A stretch of DNA of 64,000 nucleotides from assembly GCF_016638705.1 (NCBI RefSeq), contig NZ_CP067341.1:1987501-2051500 (forward strand), given 5' to 3'. A program made the translations under genes and the position numbers. Source of the DNA: Lysinibacillus agricola (GTDB taxonomy: Bacteria > Bacillota > Bacilli > Bacillales_A > Planococcaceae). Shown here one piece after another: positions 24,512 to 35,089 of the stretch (its first letter is position 1; every line of letters starts with the position of its first letter). The notes under the pieces were generated by a model that saw only the letters and a program-made list of their open reading frames with translations, searched no databases and had not been told where the DNA came from.

Positions 24512-26191
24512 ATGACAACGAAAAATCAACCTTTAACAGATCTAGAAATCGCTAGTCAAGCGGTTATGAAGCCTATTACAGAAATAGCGAAAGCTGCAGG
24601 CATTCCAGAGGATGCACTTGAACAGTATGGTCGCTACAAAGCAAAAATTGATCCATTAAAAATTACAGCACGGGGTGAGGACGCAAAGGTTGTATTAGTA
24701 ACAGCCATTAGTCCAACTCCAGCAGGTGAAGGGAAATCAACTGTAACTGTTGGACTTGCTGACGCACTTCATCAATTGGATAAAAATGTTGCTGTTGCTT
24801 TACGTGAGCCATCACTCGGTCCTGTAATGGGTGTAAAAGGTGGCGCAACAGGTGGTGGATATGCACAGGTTGTACCGATGGAAGATATTAATTTGCATTT
24901 CACAGGCGACCTGCACGCGATTACGACAGCGAATAATGCATTATCAGCATTTATTGATAATCATATCCACCAAGGAAATGCATTAAACATTGACCCTCGT
25001 CGTATTATTTGGAAGCGTGTAATGGATTTAAATGACCGTGCCCTTCGTAAAGTAGTTGTGGGTCTCGGTGGTCCTGTACAAGGGATGCCACGTGAGGACG
25101 GCTTCGACATTACCGTTGCATCAGAAATAATGGCAGTCTTCTGTTTAGCTACAAGCATTGAAGATTTACGTGAACGTTTAGCAAGCATCGTGATCGGTTA
25201 TACATTTGATCGTGAGCCCGTATTCGTACGTGATCTTCAAGTGGAAGGTTCCTTAACATTATTATTAAAAGATGCTTTTAAACCAAACTTAGTTCAAACG
25301 CTTGAAGGGACACCTGCCATTATTCACGGTGGACCATTTGCCAACATCGCACATGGTTGTAACTCGATAATGGCGACACAAACTGCACGTAAATTAGCTG
25401 ATATTGTTGTAACGGAAGCGGGCTTTGGTTCAGATTTAGGTGCTGAAAAATTCATGAACATTAAAGCGCGTAAAGGAGGCTTTAAGCCAAGTGCAGTTGT
25501 TATCGTAGCAACGATTCGTGCATTAAAAATGCATGGCGGTGTAGCGAAAACAGAACTAGTTGGCGAAAATGTAGAAGCACTTTTACAAGGGATTGAAAAC
25601 CTAGAGAAGCATGTGGAGACAATTCGTACATTTGGTGTTGAACCAATTATCGCGTTAAATCGCTTTATTACAGATACAGAGGCTGAGCTTGCAGCAGTAT
25701 TAAACTGGTGTCAAGAGAAGCATGTACGCATTGCACGTACAAACGTTTGGGAAGAGGGCGGTAAAGGTGGTCTAGCCCTAGCAGAACAAGTGTTAGCTGT
25801 ACTTGAGGAAGAAAACAATTTCTCACCTTTATATGATGTTTCAGAATCTATTGAGGAAAAAGTACGTACAATCGTGCAAAAAGTATATGGTGGGAAAGAT
25901 GTGCAATTTACCGACCAAGCGAAAAAGCAAATCACCCAAATCGAAAAATTCGGTTGGGATTCTCTGCCGATTTGTATGGCGAAAACGCAGTATTCTTTAT
26001 CCGACCAACCAAGTTTACTCGGTCGTCCAGAAGGCTTCACGGTAACAATTCGTGAGGTTATTCCAAAGCTTGGTGCAGGCTTCCTAGTTTGCTTAACTGG
26101 GGATATTATGACAATGCCAGGTTTACCAAAAGCACCTGCTGCATTGCGTATGGATGTTGATAATGAAGGGCATGCGGTAGGATTGTTCTAA
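24512..26191 (+). CDS. fhs: Formate-tetrahydrofolate ligase
   Basis: A 559-residue cytoplasmic enzyme that makes 10-formyltetrahydrofolate from formate, ATP and tetrahydrofolate, feeding one-carbon units to purine and Met-tRNA formylation. The ATP loop TPAGEGKST is at about residues 69-77. Conserved blocks include [20 protein letters not shown] (20 residues), NIAHGCNS and the C-terminal PGLPKAPAA. Full length. The ATG follows AGTAGGA. It is monocistronic with a terminator behind. Confidence 0.97.
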   Translation: MTTKNQPLTDLEIASQAVMKPITEIAKAAGIPEDALEQYGRYKAKIDPLKITARGEDAKVVLVTAISPTPAGEGKSTVTVGLADALHQLDKNVAVALREPSLGPVMGVKGGATGGGYAQVVPMEDINLHFTGDLHAITTANNALSAFIDNHIHQGNALNIDPRRIIWKRVMDLNDRALRKVVVGLGGPVQGMPREDGFDITVASEIMAVFCLATSIEDLRERLASIVIGYTFDREPVFVRDLQVEGSLTLLLKDAFKPNLVQTLEGTPAIIHGGPFANIAHGCNSIMATQTARKLADIVVTEAGFGSDLGAEKFMNIKARKGGFKPSAVVIVATIRALKMHGGVAKTELVGENVEALLQGIENLEKHVETIRTFGVEPIIALNRFITDTEAELAAVLNWCQEKHVRIARTNVWEEGGKGGLALAEQVLAVLEEENNFSPLYDVSESIEEKVRTIVQKVYGGKDVQFTDQAKKQITQIEKFGWDSLPICMAKTQYSLSDQPSLLGRPEGFTVTIREVIPKLGAGFLVCLTGDIMTMPGLPKAPAALRMDVDNEGHAVGLF

Positions 26192-26231
26192 AAAGAAATA
26201 CAAGAATACGTAAAAAAAATAAATACAACAC

Positions 26232-26266
26232 AAGCTGTTCCTTTAAATAAAGGGCAGCTTTTTTAA
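26232..26266 (+). terminator. Terminator after fhs
   Basis: AAGCTG (26232-26237) pairs with CAGCTT (26255-26260), extended by CCTTT/AAAGG, then TTTTT. Confidence 0.8.
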
Positions 26267-26294
26267 ATTTAGTAATAAAGAGTGATCAAACTAT

Positions 26295-26519
26295 TTATGC
26301 CCCATATTCAATAAGGAGAAAACTAGCTAACCATAAAAAAATTGCAATTCGAATGATGATATACATTGTATATTCAAAAAAAGAAAGGTTTCTTGCACGC
26401 TTTAATTTTTTTAAAAGTCTAACAGAAAAAACTGAGCATAAGAGTAGAACTGCTATAGATATTTGATATACGTTCTCTAACAGGTTTACATTTTCAAACA
26501 GGCTTTTCAACAGGATCAT
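26295..26519 (-). CDS. Small two-helix membrane protein
   Basis: A 74-residue hypothetical protein with two hydrophobic stretches (ISIAVLLLCSVFSV and YIIIRIAIFLWLASFLLI) around a basic loop RLLKKLKRARN, so both ends probably face one side. No family is recognised. The ATG abuts a GAGAGG site; a TTG three codons later would have better spacing and may be the real start. Confidence 0.45.
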   Translation of the reverse strand: MILLKSLFENVNLLENVYQISIAVLLLCSVFSVRLLKKLKRARNLSFFEYTMYIIIRIAIFLWLASFLLIEYGA

Positions 26520-26875
26520 CCTCTCATGCTAGAAGATATGAGCTGTCTTGTCTCATTATGATGGTCATTTAGTGGAATAGTAGAATGCTACCGATTCATA
26601 AGGATGAAAATGTGTTACAGGCTCTTAGTTAGTCTAAATTGTGATAGTTAGGACTCTGGTTAATAGCTAGAGTCTTTTTCATGTTCTTATAAAGAAAGAG
26701 AAGGAACATCAATATACTGATTTTGGGAAAGGGTAGCGGATTGTCACTTTGAATTCTAGTGTCAAATAAAATTTATTTTAAAAATATATTGAATTTTCTT
26801 TTTATTTTAAATATAATTTATTTTAATTTAAAAAGAAACGCTGTATCGATAATAGAAACACATAGGGGTGGAAAC
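26520..26875. other. Intergenic region before the hyu operon
   Basis: Holds a hairpin GACTCT (26652-26657) / AGAGTC (26669-26674) followed by TTTTTC, likely a terminator or attenuator. An AT-rich stretch 26759-26850 precedes hyuA. No other gene is seen. Confidence 0.5.
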
Positions 26876-28912
26876 TTGAAAATAGCAACAGATATTGGCG
26901 GTACTTTTACCGATTTAGTGTATACAGATGAAAAGGGAAATCTTCATTTTGACAAGGGGCATACGACTCCGGGCCATTTTGAGGACGGCATACTGAACGT
27001 ATTAGAACGACATGTAACAGAAGATTCACTGGTCGAATCTTTTATTCATGGTTCTACGGTCATTATTAACACGTTAACAGAAAGAAAAGGAGGCATAGTC
27101 GGTTTAATCACGACAAAGGGTTTCCGTGATGTATTAGAAATTGCTCGCGGGAATCGACCCGATTTATACAATTTCAAATATAAAAAACCAACACCTTTTG
27201 TAGAGCGCTATTTACGACAAGAAATCGATGAGCGAATCGATTTTTAAAGAAACATTATGAAAGCACTTAATATTGAGGATGTAGGAGAAATAGTAAATAA
27301 ATTTAAAGAATTAGGTGTAGAAGCAATCGCCATTTCATTAATCCATGGCTACAAAAATCCTAAACATGAAATTCAACTAAAAGAAGAGATAATAAAAATT
27401 TGGCCTGAAGTGTATATAACACTTTCGAGCGAAACGATTAAAGAATATAGAGAATACGAAAGAACAAATACCACTGTCTTAAATTCGTATGTTAAACCAA
27501 TTGCACACGCATATTTAAAAAGTTTAAAAGAAAAGTTAAGTACGATTGACATTACAGAGCATTTAAAAATTATGCAATCCAATGGGGGAACGACCAGTTT
27601 CGATAAAGCGATGGAGTTGCCGATCAACCTAGTAGAATCTGGTCCTGTTGCGGGCATGTTCGGAGCTGCTAAATTAGGAGAGCTATTAAATGAATCCAAT
27701 ATTATCGCTTTTGATGTCGGTGGAACGACTGCGAAATGTTCGCTCATTACAAATGGAAAAGTAAATGTAACAACAGATTACTATATTGAAAGAAATGAAA
27801 AATTTGCAGGTTATCCTATTAAAACACCTGTCGTGGATATTGTGGAAATCGGTAATGGCGGTGGTTCCATCGCACGAGTAGATCAATTTGGTTCATTAAA
27901 AGTCGGCCCAGATTCTGCCGGAGCTAACCCAGGACCTGTCGCATATGGCTTAGGAAATACACAGCCAACTATTACAGACGCTAATGTCTATTTGGGAAGA
28001 TTGTCACTAGAAAACTTTGATAATCCGGTTTCTATTAACAAAATTGAGGAGGCACTTATTGCTTCGATTGCCAAACCATTTCATGTTACAGCTGAGGAGG
28101 CTGCACAAGGAATTTTAGATATTGCGAATTCAAATATGTTAAATGCTCTAAAGCTTATCTCTATTCGTAAAGGATATGATCCAGAGGATTTTACAATGGT
28201 TGCCTTTGGTGGCGGTGGTCCACTACATGCTATTAATTTAGCGGAAGAATTGAACATGAAAAAAGTGATAATTCCATATGGATCATCGGTCTTTTCTGCA
28301 ATAGGTATGATGATGACGGAATACCGACAAGATTATATCCAAACAAATTTAATGAACTTTGATAAAAATCATGTAGCCGACATTCAAAAAAATATCGATG
28401 ACGCTATTGAAAGTGCCTATAAGGATGCTCCTCTTTCAAAAGATCATTATCATTTTGAAATTCATTACGATCTACGCTATAAAGGCCAAGAGCACGCTGT
28501 AAAAATGAGTGCATCCAATATCGCAATCAATGAAGCAGAGCTAGGTCATTTAGCGGAAGCGTTCCATATTAAACATAAACAGGAGTTTTCTTTTGATTTA
28601 CCAAATACCCCAATTGAGTTAGTGAATTTACATCTCACTATTTATGGCAAAGATGAAGCAGTTCAATTTAAAGAACTAGATTTTTCAGACATTGACGTTA
28701 CCACATGTATAAAATCGAAGCGTCAATTGTATGTCAAGAAAACTGGTTGGGTAAAAGTAAATGTTTATGATCAGCAAAAGCTAGTACCTGGATATGTGAT
28801 TTCTGGTCCTGCAATTGTTGAAAATCCTACATCTACGGTCGTTATAAGTGAAAAACAATCCATCGAAATAGATAAATATGGAAATATTATTGTAGAGATG
28901 GGGGAGAAATAA
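26876..28912 (+). pseudogene. hyuA: Hydantoinase/oxoprolinase A subunit, interrupted by an in-frame stop
   Basis: Encodes the HyuA-type ATP-dependent subunit for opening cyclic amides such as hydantoins or 5-oxoproline. A TTG start at 26876 with AGGGGTGG upstream gives KIATDIGGTFTDLVY, the family's phosphate loop. A TAA at 27245-27247 stops the frame after residue 123 (ERIDF). The same frame resumes at once (RNIMKALN) and runs on to 28912 with the second ASKHA motif AFDVGGTTAKCS, so without this codon the protein would be 678 residues, normal for HyuA. It is one nonsense change, not a frameshift. An ATG at 27257 with a weak site could restart translation and make two polypeptides. Confidence 0.85.
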
Positions 28913-28915
28913 GTT

Positions 28916-30613
28916 ATGAAAAAAGACGTTTTTGCCGTAGAAATTATTCAGGATTCATTGCTAGCCATTGGAGATGAAATGTTTGTCGCCTTAGCTCGTT
29001 CATCAATGAGTCCAGTGATATATGAGGTATTAGATTATGCCTGTGGTTTAACAGATGCAAAAGGTAATTTAATCAGCCAAGGAAATGGTGTGACAAGTTT
29101 TATCGGAATGCTAAGTCCAATGGTTCAGCGTGTTATTGAAAAGTTTAAGAATGGTGAAGATTTACACGAAGGTGATGTCATCATTATTAATGATCCATAT
29201 GTTGGAGGTGGATCGCATTTATCAGATGTTGGGTTAGTACTACCAATTTTCCACAATGGAGAAATTATCGCTTATTCTGCCAATAAAGCTCACTGGACAG
29301 AAGTTGGTGGGATGGACCCAGGTTCGTTTACGAGTAATTCCAATGAAATCTATCAAGAAGGCTTACAATTGCCAGGAGTAAAGCTCTATCGGAAAGGCGA
29401 GCTGAATGAAGCAATCTATGAAATCATATCTACGAATGTTCGTTTACCAGAGCTATCAATAGGAGATATGTTTGCCCAAGTTGCAGCATTAAAAACGGGA
29501 GAAAAACGAATCATTGAACTTTGTCAGAAATTCGGTGCTGAATCTGTTAAGTTGTCCATTGAAAAATTATTGGACAAGGGTGAAAAGATTGTTGAACTTG
29601 AACTACAACAATTGCCTAAAGGAGAGTTTTATGCGGAAGATTTTATTGAAGGAGATCCATTAAAAGGTGGACCATACCCTATCAAAGTAAAGGTGACAAT
29701 AAATGATGAAAAATTCATTTGTGACTTTAGAGGATCACATCCTGCAGTTTATGTACCCGTAAACTGTTCGAAATTTGGATTAATGGCCAGTGTGAGAGTT
29801 ATGTTTTTAGCGTTACTTGGTGATATTGATGTGATCAATGAAGGTGTATTTAAACGGTTAACAATCATTACAGATGAGAATTCAATTGTTTCTGCAAAAC
29901 GACCACACCCAGTTTCGATGAATTTTGAGGCGCGTATTGGAGCAGCAGATTTAATCTGGAAAGCACTTGCACCTCACTTACCAGAAAGACTTTCAGCAGG
30001 ACATTTACAGTCTGTTTGTACGTTTATTTTAACAGGTAAAAATCCAGACAACGATGAGTCATTCCTAATTGTTGAGCCATCTGTTGGTGGTTGGGGAGCG
30101 TCAAATGATGAAGATGGTCAAAGTGGGCAATATTGTATGGGCGATGGGGAAACTTATAACCTCCCTGTTGAGATTGCGGAGACAAAATACGGTATTCATA
30201 TTGATGAATATAGCTTAAACTGCGATGGTGCAGGAGCTGGGAAATTTAGAGGCGGCATCGGTGTACGTCGTGTGTATACCGTGAATCATGATGGACAAAA
30301 GGTTTCAGTCAACTTAGGCAGACATCAATTTGCACCATTTGGCTTAAATGGCGGAAAGGGAGGCTCACATAACTATTTAATGATTCATAAAAAAGATGGT
30401 ACAAAGCTCGGGCCAGTTGGTGTACTAGCGAATTATGAGTTGCAAAAAGGAGACCGAATAGAGCTTGTTACAGCAACAGGTGGCGGTTATGGCAATCCAA
30501 ACGAGCGAAGTATTCAGGCAATAGAAAAAGACTTGTTAAATGAATATATTTCTTTAGAGGCAGCAGAAAAACAGTATGGTTATAACCTGGGCGGTGATCA
30601 GCGTCACAAATGA
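28916..30613 (+). CDS. hyuB: Hydantoinase/oxoprolinase B subunit
   Basis: A 565-residue HyuB family protein, 3 nt after the hyuA stop, so the two are co-translated. Family landmarks are RSSMSPVIYEVLDYACGL near residue 25, DVIIINDPYVGGGSHLSDVG near residue 90 (20 residues), and the C-terminal GGGYGNP. HyuA and HyuB together hydrolyse five-membered cyclic amides with ATP. The subunit itself is intact. Its partner carries a stop codon, so activity of the complex is in doubt. Confidence 0.92.
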   Translation: MKKDVFAVEIIQDSLLAIGDEMFVALARSSMSPVIYEVLDYACGLTDAKGNLISQGNGVTSFIGMLSPMVQRVIEKFKNGEDLHEGDVIIINDPYVGGGSHLSDVGLVLPIFHNGEIIAYSANKAHWTEVGGMDPGSFTSNSNEIYQEGLQLPGVKLYRKGELNEAIYEIISTNVRLPELSIGDMFAQVAALKTGEKRIIELCQKFGAESVKLSIEKLLDKGEKIVELELQQLPKGEFYAEDFIEGDPLKGGPYPIKVKVTINDEKFICDFRGSHPAVYVPVNCSKFGLMASVRVMFLALLGDIDVINEGVFKRLTIITDENSIVSAKRPHPVSMNFEARIGAADLIWKALAPHLPERLSAGHLQSVCTFILTGKNPDNDESFLIVEPSVGGWGASNDEDGQSGQYCMGDGETYNLPVEIAETKYGIHIDEYSLNCDGAGAGKFRGGIGVRRVYTVNHDGQKVSVNLGRHQFAPFGLNGGKGGSHNYLMIHKKDGTKLGPVGVLANYELQKGDRIELVTATGGGYGNPNERSIQAIEKDLLNEYISLEAAEKQYGYNLGGDQRHK

Positions 30614-30750
30614 GTTGCTGGAGCGGGCATATTAGAGGAACGAAGGCTAAATACATCACGTTCTGTAACAATGCCTTCGTAACCAACGTCCTGGTGTTGC
30701 TGGCGCTTCGCTTTCGCACACTTGTCCCGTTATGATGATGAGCCGAATTT
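30611..30750. repeat. Dispersed element inside the hyu operon
   Basis: Starts GTTGCTGGAGCGGGC, contains GTTGCTGGCGCTTCGCTTTC GCACA (30694-30718) and ends CCCGTTATGATGATGAGCC, the same right end as at 10715-10735. It separates hyuB from the OPT gene. Confidence 0.65.
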
Positions 30751-30875
30751 GTTGCTTACGATTTTTAGATTAGTATATGGCATTGATGATCAGAGGGAGA
30801 AATATATGCATGAACAAATTCCTCATCAAACTCAATATCACGTTTCTAAACTATAAATATATAGGAGTTGACTCA

Positions 30876-32450
30876 ATGAATAATAAAGTATTACATCCTA
30901 GGGCTTTAGAGCCTATGACTCTATTAATGGTAGTTTTTACATCTGTGATTGGTGCAATAATTGGGTTACAACTGATTACTACTTTAGGGATTTCGGCCAA
31001 TACATCAATTGTTGGTGCCATATTTGCAATGATTTTAGGAAGAATTCCTATTGGTAAGCTTATAGAGTTTAAATCCGTTCATAGGCAAAATCTTATTCAA
31101 ACTGCGATATCAGCAGCAACTTTTAGTGCAGCGAGCAGTTTAATGTTACCAATTGGTATTCCATATGTTTTAGGCTATGAAAATTTAGTATTACCATTGT
31201 TTATCGGTGTTATTTTAGCGATGTTTGTTGATGCTTTATTATTATTTAAATTTTTTGATACAAAGATTTTCCCAGCAGCAGGTACTTGGCCACCAGGAAT
31301 TGCAACTGCTGAGGCGATTAAAGCTGGAGATAAAGGTGGTAAAAACGCAAAGGTTCTAATCGGTGGCGTTTTAGTCGGTGTTGTAGGAGCTGTACTTAAA
31401 ATTCCAATGTCAGCTTTTGGGGTAGCGTTTATCGGAAATATTTGGGCACTTACAATGTTTGGAATCGGTCTTTTACTTAGGGGCTATTCTGTTCAACTAT
31501 TTAATGTAGATTTAAACGAATATTATATACCGCATGGTGTAATGATTGGTGCTGGAATTGTGGCGCTATTCCAAGTAGGCTTTACATTATTAAATAAGAA
31601 ACCTTCTAAAGAGACAGAAGGGTTGGTATATTCGAAGGATTCGAAAGAGATTAGACAGGGCTTTGGTGCAGGGTTTATTGCTTATTTAGTCATTGCAGTA
31701 TTAATTGCGCTTTTGGGTGGTTTAACGTCAGATATGTCTTTCGGTATGTTGATAGGCTTCATCGTATTCGCAACAATTGCTGCATTTGTACATGAATTAA
31801 TTGTTGGTATTGCTGCCATGCATGCAGGTTGGTTCCCAGCATTTGCAGTAGCATTTATAACGCTTATTGTCGGCATTTTAATTGGTTTTCCACCTCCGGC
31901 ACTCGCTTTATTAGCTGGATATAGTGCAGCAACAGGTGTTGCCTTTGCGGATATGGGCTATGATTTAAAAACGGGTTTTATTTTACGTGGAAATGGTAGT
32001 GATCCAGTATTAGAAAAAGAAGGTCGTAAACAGCAGCTAATCGCTGGTATTATAGCTTTCTCTATTTCTGCCATTGTTGTTTTATTATCTTACCAATCTT
32101 ATTTTGCGCAAGATTTAGTAGCACCTGTAAATCATGTGTATGCTGCTACCATTCAATCTGGTGTGACAGGTGACGTGGCTAAACAATTATTGATTTGGGC
32201 GATTCCAGGCGCATTGATTCAACTTATCGGTGGTTCGAAGAGACAAATGGGTATCCTGTTTGCAACTGGTTTATTACTGATCAATCCTATTGCTGGATGG
32301 GCTGTTTTAGTAGGTATTTTACTTCGCATTATTTTCACTTATGTGACGAAAGGTAAGAGAGAATCTGAGATGACTGTATTTGCAGCAGGCGTAATTGCTG
32401 GAGATGCTTTATATAGTTTCTTCTCTTCTATTTTTAAAATAGGAAAATAG
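30876..32450 (+). CDS. OPT family transporter
   Basis: A 524-residue membrane protein of the oligopeptide transporter (OPT/YSL) superfamily with 12 or more hydrophobic helices. AGTWPPGIATAEAIKAGDKGG and the late GYDLKTGFILRG are family-like segments. It probably imports the compound handled by HyuAB and DUF917. The ATG at 30876 follows TAGGAG; an ORF extension upstream runs through the repeat region and has no site. The next gene starts 16 nt after its stop. Confidence 0.8.
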   Translation: MNNKVLHPRALEPMTLLMVVFTSVIGAIIGLQLITTLGISANTSIVGAIFAMILGRIPIGKLIEFKSVHRQNLIQTAISAATFSAASSLMLPIGIPYVLGYENLVLPLFIGVILAMFVDALLLFKFFDTKIFPAAGTWPPGIATAEAIKAGDKGGKNAKVLIGGVLVGVVGAVLKIPMSAFGVAFIGNIWALTMFGIGLLLRGYSVQLFNVDLNEYYIPHGVMIGAGIVALFQVGFTLLNKKPSKETEGLVYSKDSKEIRQGFGAGFIAYLVIAVLIALLGGLTSDMSFGMLIGFIVFATIAAFVHELIVGIAAMHAGWFPAFAVAFITLIVGILIGFPPPALALLAGYSAATGVAFADMGYDLKTGFILRGNGSDPVLEKEGRKQQLIAGIIAFSISAIVVLLSYQSYFAQDLVAPVNHVYAATIQSGVTGDVAKQLLIWAIPGALIQLIGGSKRQMGILFATGLLLINPIAGWAVLVGILLRIIFTYVTKGKRESEMTVFAAGVIAGDALYSFFSSIFKIGK

Positions 32451-32466
32451 AAAGGAGTAATTGTTG

Positions 32467-33510
32467 ATGGAAAAAGTTCTATCTTACGAGGATGGTATTG
32501 CTGCTGTCTATGGGGGTGCAATACTTGGAGGCGGTGGAGGTGGCCTCCTAGAGGAAGGCATAAAACTGGTTGAGGAAATATTTGCTGCCGGTGCACCTCA
32601 GTTAATCGATATAAAGGAATTAAATAATGAGGATTTGGTCGCTTGTGTGGCGATGGTTGGAGCTCCTTCAGCAGCCAATCAATATATCTCCAATGAACAG
32701 CTTTGCTGGAGCTATAGAAATATGAACACGTATACTAATAATCGATTAAAAGGGATTATTACGAACGAAAATGGAGCTATTACGACCATTAATGGCTGGT
32801 TACAATCGATTTTATTGGACGTACCAGTCGTTGATTCTCCTTGTAACGGACGAGCCCATCCAACTGGAATTATGGGTTCCTTGAATTTACACGAGCTAAA
32901 AGATTATAAATCTGTTCAATTTTATGCGGGTGGGAAAAATGATTTTGCGATTCAAGGCTTTGTTGAAGGTGATTTACAAAACACAGCAAAGACAGCCCGT
33001 AATGCTTCTATTTTAGCTGGCGGGATGGTAGGGGTAACTCGAAACCCTGTAACAATTGGCTATTTAAAAGAACATGGAGCTCCGAATGCAATTACAGAGG
33101 CAATCCAGCTCGGCTATTGCTTCCTGAATGGACAAACAATCGAAGAAAAATTGGAAAATATCATTCGTCAGTTGAATGGGGTGCACATTGTATCGGGTCT
33201 AGTGACGGATTATTTATTAACAAATGAAAGTGGCTTTGATGTAGGTAAATTAACTGTAGAGGATTTTCATTTAACTTTTTGGAACGAGTATATGACTTTA
33301 TCGAAAGAGGGTAACATCCAATCCAAATTTCCGGATCTTATTATGACCTTTGATGTGAACAAAATGATTCCTGTACCTAGTGCAAGCATAAAAGAAGGAA
33401 TGCATGTTGCTGTTATTCAAGCCGATCAGCGTAATTTAAAATTAAGCACGACGATGAAAAATAAGGCGTTGTTGCAAGAAATTGACGAGGTGATTGGAAC
33501 TGTTCTATAA
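32467..33510 (+). CDS. DUF917 / S-methyl thiohydantoin desulfurase-like protein
   Basis: A 347-residue protein of the DUF917 family, whose Pfam name now refers to S-methyl thiohydantoin desulfurase. The Gly-rich start AILGGGGGGLLEEGI and VDSPCNGRAHPTGIMGS are typical. These proteins accompany hyuA/hyuB genes and act on related cyclic amide substrates. The ATG at 32467 follows AAAGGAG by 8 nt. It is the last intact gene of the operon; the stop codon abuts a truncated Rpn gene in the same frame. Confidence 0.85.
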   Translation: MEKVLSYEDGIAAVYGGAILGGGGGGLLEEGIKLVEEIFAAGAPQLIDIKELNNEDLVACVAMVGAPSAANQYISNEQLCWSYRNMNTYTNNRLKGIITNENGAITTINGWLQSILLDVPVVDSPCNGRAHPTGIMGSLNLHELKDYKSVQFYAGGKNDFAIQGFVEGDLQNTAKTARNASILAGGMVGVTRNPVTIGYLKEHGAPNAITEAIQLGYCFLNGQTIEEKLENIIRQLNGVHIVSGLVTDYLLTNESGFDVGKLTVEDFHLTFWNEYMTLSKEGNIQSKFPDLIMTFDVNKMIPVPSASIKEGMHVAVIQADQRNLKLSTTMKNKALLQEIDEVIGTVL

Positions 33511-34188
33511 ATAGCAGCTGTTTACTGGGCTCAACTTTATACATCACAATTACAAAAGGGTATGGGGTATCATAAACTGCTACTGACGATTACCATTAAT
33601 ATATATAATTTCACGGTGTTTCCTCAAAGTGCATATTATCAGAGTACCTTCCATTTGTATGAGGATAAAACATTAAAGCGATTAGTTATACAGGATGATG
33701 CTTTGGAAGTGCACTTTATTGAAATGAATACATTCCTTGAACAATGGCATAGAGGAGTTCTTAAGCCACTGGATGGTATTTTAGCACGTTGGTTATTGTT
33801 ATTAGGAATGGTCGATGCACGAAAGAAAAAGGTCTATGAAAAAATTTATCGTGATTTGGAGGAACTAGCGGTGAAGGACGAACATTTATTACAGGCATTC
33901 AATGTTTGGAAAGAGCTAAGTTTATCACAGGAAGATGTTATTGCCTATCAATCACGCTTAAAGTATATCCTTGATGAAGAGGCAAAGTTAGAGGATGTAA
34001 AGCATATGGCAGAGCAACAGGGAATCGAAAAAGGAAAAATAGAGGGTAAAATAGAAGAAAAAGAAAAAACTGCTAATAAACTTTTAGCGAATGGTATGGA
34101 TATTGATTTTATTTGTAAAATAACAGGCTTATCTGTGGAGCGTATTGAAGAAATCAAAGAAAGGCTAATTCAAAGTCGTGAAGATTAA
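33511..34188 (+). pseudogene. Rpn/PD-(D/E)XK transposase-like gene, 5' truncated
   Basis: The frame directly after the DUF917 stop reads VYWAQLYTSQLQKGMGYHKL, TITINIYNF, STFHLYED, LEVHFIEMNTF, the middle and C-terminal part of Rpn family proteins, ending in EQQGIEKGKIEGKIEEKEK and a short helical tail. The N-terminal 90-100 residues with the nuclease start are absent. An ATG at 33562 could express a 208-residue piece but has only AAAGGG nearby. It is a different subfamily from the gene at 15200. The junction falls exactly at the DUF917 stop. Confidence 0.8.
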
Positions 34189-34346
34189 TAACGATAAAGC
34201 TAACAAGGCTCGTCATGTCTCTAAAATCTCCCATGTTCAGAATAATTTTTTTCCTTAGGAATGCTTTAGAAGGAAAATGGGAAATAACAAGAATCAGGAA
34301 AAAGGGAGATAGGATATTGTCTTTAAAATGGAAATTGAAGAAACAA

Positions 34347-34391
34347 TAAAAGCTGCCATCATCTACAATAAATAAGATGGGCAGCTTTTAC
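34347..34391 (+). terminator. Terminator after the Rpn remnant
   Basis: AAAAGCTGCC (from 34348) pairs with GGGCAGCTTTT, with further ATC/GAT pairing inside. Confidence 0.7.
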
Positions 34392-35089
34392 TGTTTCTTC
34401 AGCGGGTTGGTATTACATAACATAACTATCGTTCCTACTTCCTTCATAACTTAATACTTCATTTACGGCTTAAATAAAATTCGGAAAAATTGTTGCCTAA
34501 AAAAGAATTCTCTAGTTTTGTTAGCACGACTCTGATGATTTGACTTTTCGCAAAATGTTGGCAAGAAATTGGTGTACTATTTACCATTAATGGGAGGAGT
34601 TACGTTCACACATATTCAAGGCAATGAATAGAAGAAGGTAACATCAATTAATGATAAAAATATTACACGCTTGCGACATTTGGTCAAAGCCTTCGTTGGT
34701 CGTGAAAACAGGCTTACTGTTTGTTCACTTATTTCGTCATGTACATTCACTATGCGGGTTAAAACAAAGAATTTCTAAGGGAAAGTGTTCACTTTTATTT
34801 GTTTCTTTAGATGATTGGTTTACACTATACGCACGTCATCTTTCAACACAATATTCAATTGTAAGCCCGCTGAAGTTGTTTAATCTGTCAAAACATAGTT
34901 CTTGTACACCACTGAAATAGTGAGGTTACAGAACAAAATTGTTCTGTACATTCATCTTATAATATTCTGAAAACTTAGTCAATTGAAAACATCTATCCAT
35001 TTTGATTTTTGTTGAGTTAGAGATTACTTAGCTACCAACTATTCTAAGCAATACAGTATAATAACATACGAAGGGACTGAACAAAGAAT
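34392..35089. other. Gene-poor stretch
   Basis: No gene is supported. A frame at 34651-34920 could encode 89 residues but lacks a ribosome binding site, family resemblance or coding-like composition. It may hold worn remnants. Confidence 0.5.

Noticed and set aside
26759..26875. Extended N-terminus for hyuA from an upstream ATG-like start
   Set aside because: The AT-rich extension is not protein-like for the family, and the TTG at 26876 has a good ribosome binding site directly before the conserved start.
27240..27260. Frameshift in hyuA
   Set aside because: Both parts are in the same frame (27257 minus 26876 is a multiple of 3), so the defect is a nonsense codon.
34651..34920. 89-codon open frame
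   Set aside because: Poor start site, unusual composition and no resemblance to a known family; listed only as part of a gene-poor stretch.
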